From: Odoribacter splanchnicus DSM 20712
GTDB lineage: Bacteria; Bacteroidota; Bacteroidia; Bacteroidales; Marinifilaceae
Reading direction: 5' to 3'
DNA: 64,000 nt
NCBI RefSeq assembly: GCF_000190535.1
Contig: NC_015160.1
Span: 3,224,001-3,288,000 of the forward strand
The notes under the pieces are model-generated. The model did no database searches. It saw only the letters and a program-made list of their open reading frames with translations, and was not told where the DNA came from. Positions 63,607 to 64,000 of this stretch are shown piece after piece. Position numbers and translations under genes: made by a program. The number at the start of each line of letters is the position of its first letter. Position 1 is the stretch's first letter.

Positions 63607-63678
63607 ATGGCGGCTTTCTGTCAAATCGAGCGGGAATCCGGTGATATACCTGAATTTCCGTCATTTCTTAAGCATTGA
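63607..63678 (+). CDS. 23-aa open frame with strong ribosome binding site
   Basis: An ATG at 63607 opens MAAFCQIERESGDIPEFPSF and three more residues, ending TGA. It is preceded by AAAGGAGG, an unusually good Shine-Dalgarno sequence for this genome, and lies 54 bases after the rightward promoter. Its end overlaps the opposing invertase gene by 11 bases. It may be a leader peptide, a remnant or chance. Confidence 0.3.
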   Translation: MAAFCQIERESGDIPEFPSFLKH

Positions 63679-64000
63679 TTTGTTTGTTTTTAAATCGACT
63701 GATTCTAAGCTGTTCTTTTTTGTTCAGCGCCTTCTGGACAGATGGGTATTTCATCCTGAATTTGGCAAACGTATCGCGTGAAAGATCGAAATGTTTGCAA
63801 ATATCGTTTATGGACTTCCCTTTATTAAGCATCGCAATGACGACCTGTCGATTCTTGATCAGTACGTTCATCTTGGTATAGCTACCGTGGCGCCGTCCCA
63901 AAACCATTCCCTCCGCACGCCGTAGTGCCAACGCTTCGCGTGTACGCATAGAGATAAGGTTACGTTCGATCTCCGCCACCAGTCCGAAAGCGAAACACAG
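63668..64000 (-). CDS. Serine site-specific DNA invertase, C-terminal part (window-truncated)
   Basis: The frame runs off the right edge: codons beyond the internal GTG at 63979 read CFAFGLVAEIERNLISMRTREAL, the E-helix block of the resolvase/invertase family, so only the C-terminal 110 residues are visible. The end is a DNA-binding helix-turn-helix (GKSINDICKHFDLSRDTFAKFRMKYPSV). Such Hin/Pin- or Mpi-like enzymes invert DNA between short inverted repeats, often switching surface-protein promoters in Bacteroidales. The position beside a surface operon fits that. The catalytic Ser lies outside the window. Confidence 0.85.
   Translation of the reverse strand: MCFAFGLVAEIERNLISMRTREALALRRAEGMVLGRRHGSYTKMNVLIKNRQVVIAMLNKGKSINDICKHFDLSRDTFAKFRMKYPSVQKALNKKEQLRISRFKNKQINA

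Noticed and set aside
1-64000. tRNA, rRNA or CRISPR features
   Set aside because: No cloverleaf-like sequences ending in CCA, no ribosomal RNA blocks and no regularly spaced direct repeats were found on reading both strands.

Overview
The window looks like a chromosomal segment from a Bacteroidales bacterium. The evidence is a SusC/SusD pair with an ECF sigma/FecR switch, a PorP/SprF protein, DUF4271, DUF4292 and DUF4175 proteins, a DAHP synthase-chorismate mutase fusion, many A-rich starts without Shine-Dalgarno sequences, and promoters of the Bacteroidetes type (TTTG, about 20 bases, TAnnTTTG). The family may be Odoribacteraceae or a relative, but that is only an impression. No rRNA, tRNA, CRISPR array or complete insertion sequence was seen.

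Layout. 1-8.7 kb (mostly +): the end of an acyltransferase, two small genes, gltX, a DUF4870 protein, a repeat-built secreted protein, a convergent tRNA-dihydrouridine synthase, a small secreted protein, and a sigma/anti-sigma/beta-barrel unit. 8.8-13.2 kb (-): a Phe/Tyr biosynthesis operon (pheA, aminotransferase, tyrA, DAHP synthase-chorismate mutase). It is preceded by two tandem leader peptides packed with Phe and Tyr codons, each followed by an intrinsic terminator. 13.4-21.2 kb (+): polA, porP/sprF-like, DUF4271, hemD, rnpA, yidD and an S41 protease. 21.4-35.3 kb (all -): uvrC, adenine deaminase, mnmG, ybeY, an RsbW-like ATPase, DUF4175, an EnvC-like protein, DUF4292, a TPR protein and dut. 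35.3-35.9 kb is a 588-base AT-rich gap with repeated TTTTCAACA words, a candidate replication origin. 35.9-38.4 kb (-): rfaE2-like, panD, panC and argR. From 38.5 to 59.8 kb everything is +: carAB, a sigma/FecR/SusC/SusD locus with accessory lipoproteins and a thioredoxin-fold protein, an AAA ATPase/TOPRIM-like gene pair, a class A penicillin-binding protein and radA. 60.0-64.0 kb (-): a surface lipoprotein and an outer-membrane protein, then a serine DNA invertase cut by the window end.

How the parts work together. The aromatic operon carries the common DAHP synthase step and the Phe/Tyr branch, and its leader appears to read Phe/Tyr-tRNA charging twice in series. argR and carAB are divergent around a palindrome, which suggests arginine-responsive control of carbamoyl phosphate synthesis. 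The SusCD locus is a regulated nutrient-uptake system. The last 4 kb looks phase variable: a consensus promoter lies between imperfect inverted repeats beside the invertase and in this assembly points away from the surface-protein genes.

The strongest candidates for something new are the tandem Phe/Tyr attenuators (12.9-13.2 kb), the invertible-promoter module (63.4-63.6 kb), the ATPase/TOPRIM pair (54.3-56.1 kb) and the candidate origin (35.3-35.9 kb). All readings were made by eye. No database search, alignment or folding program was run.
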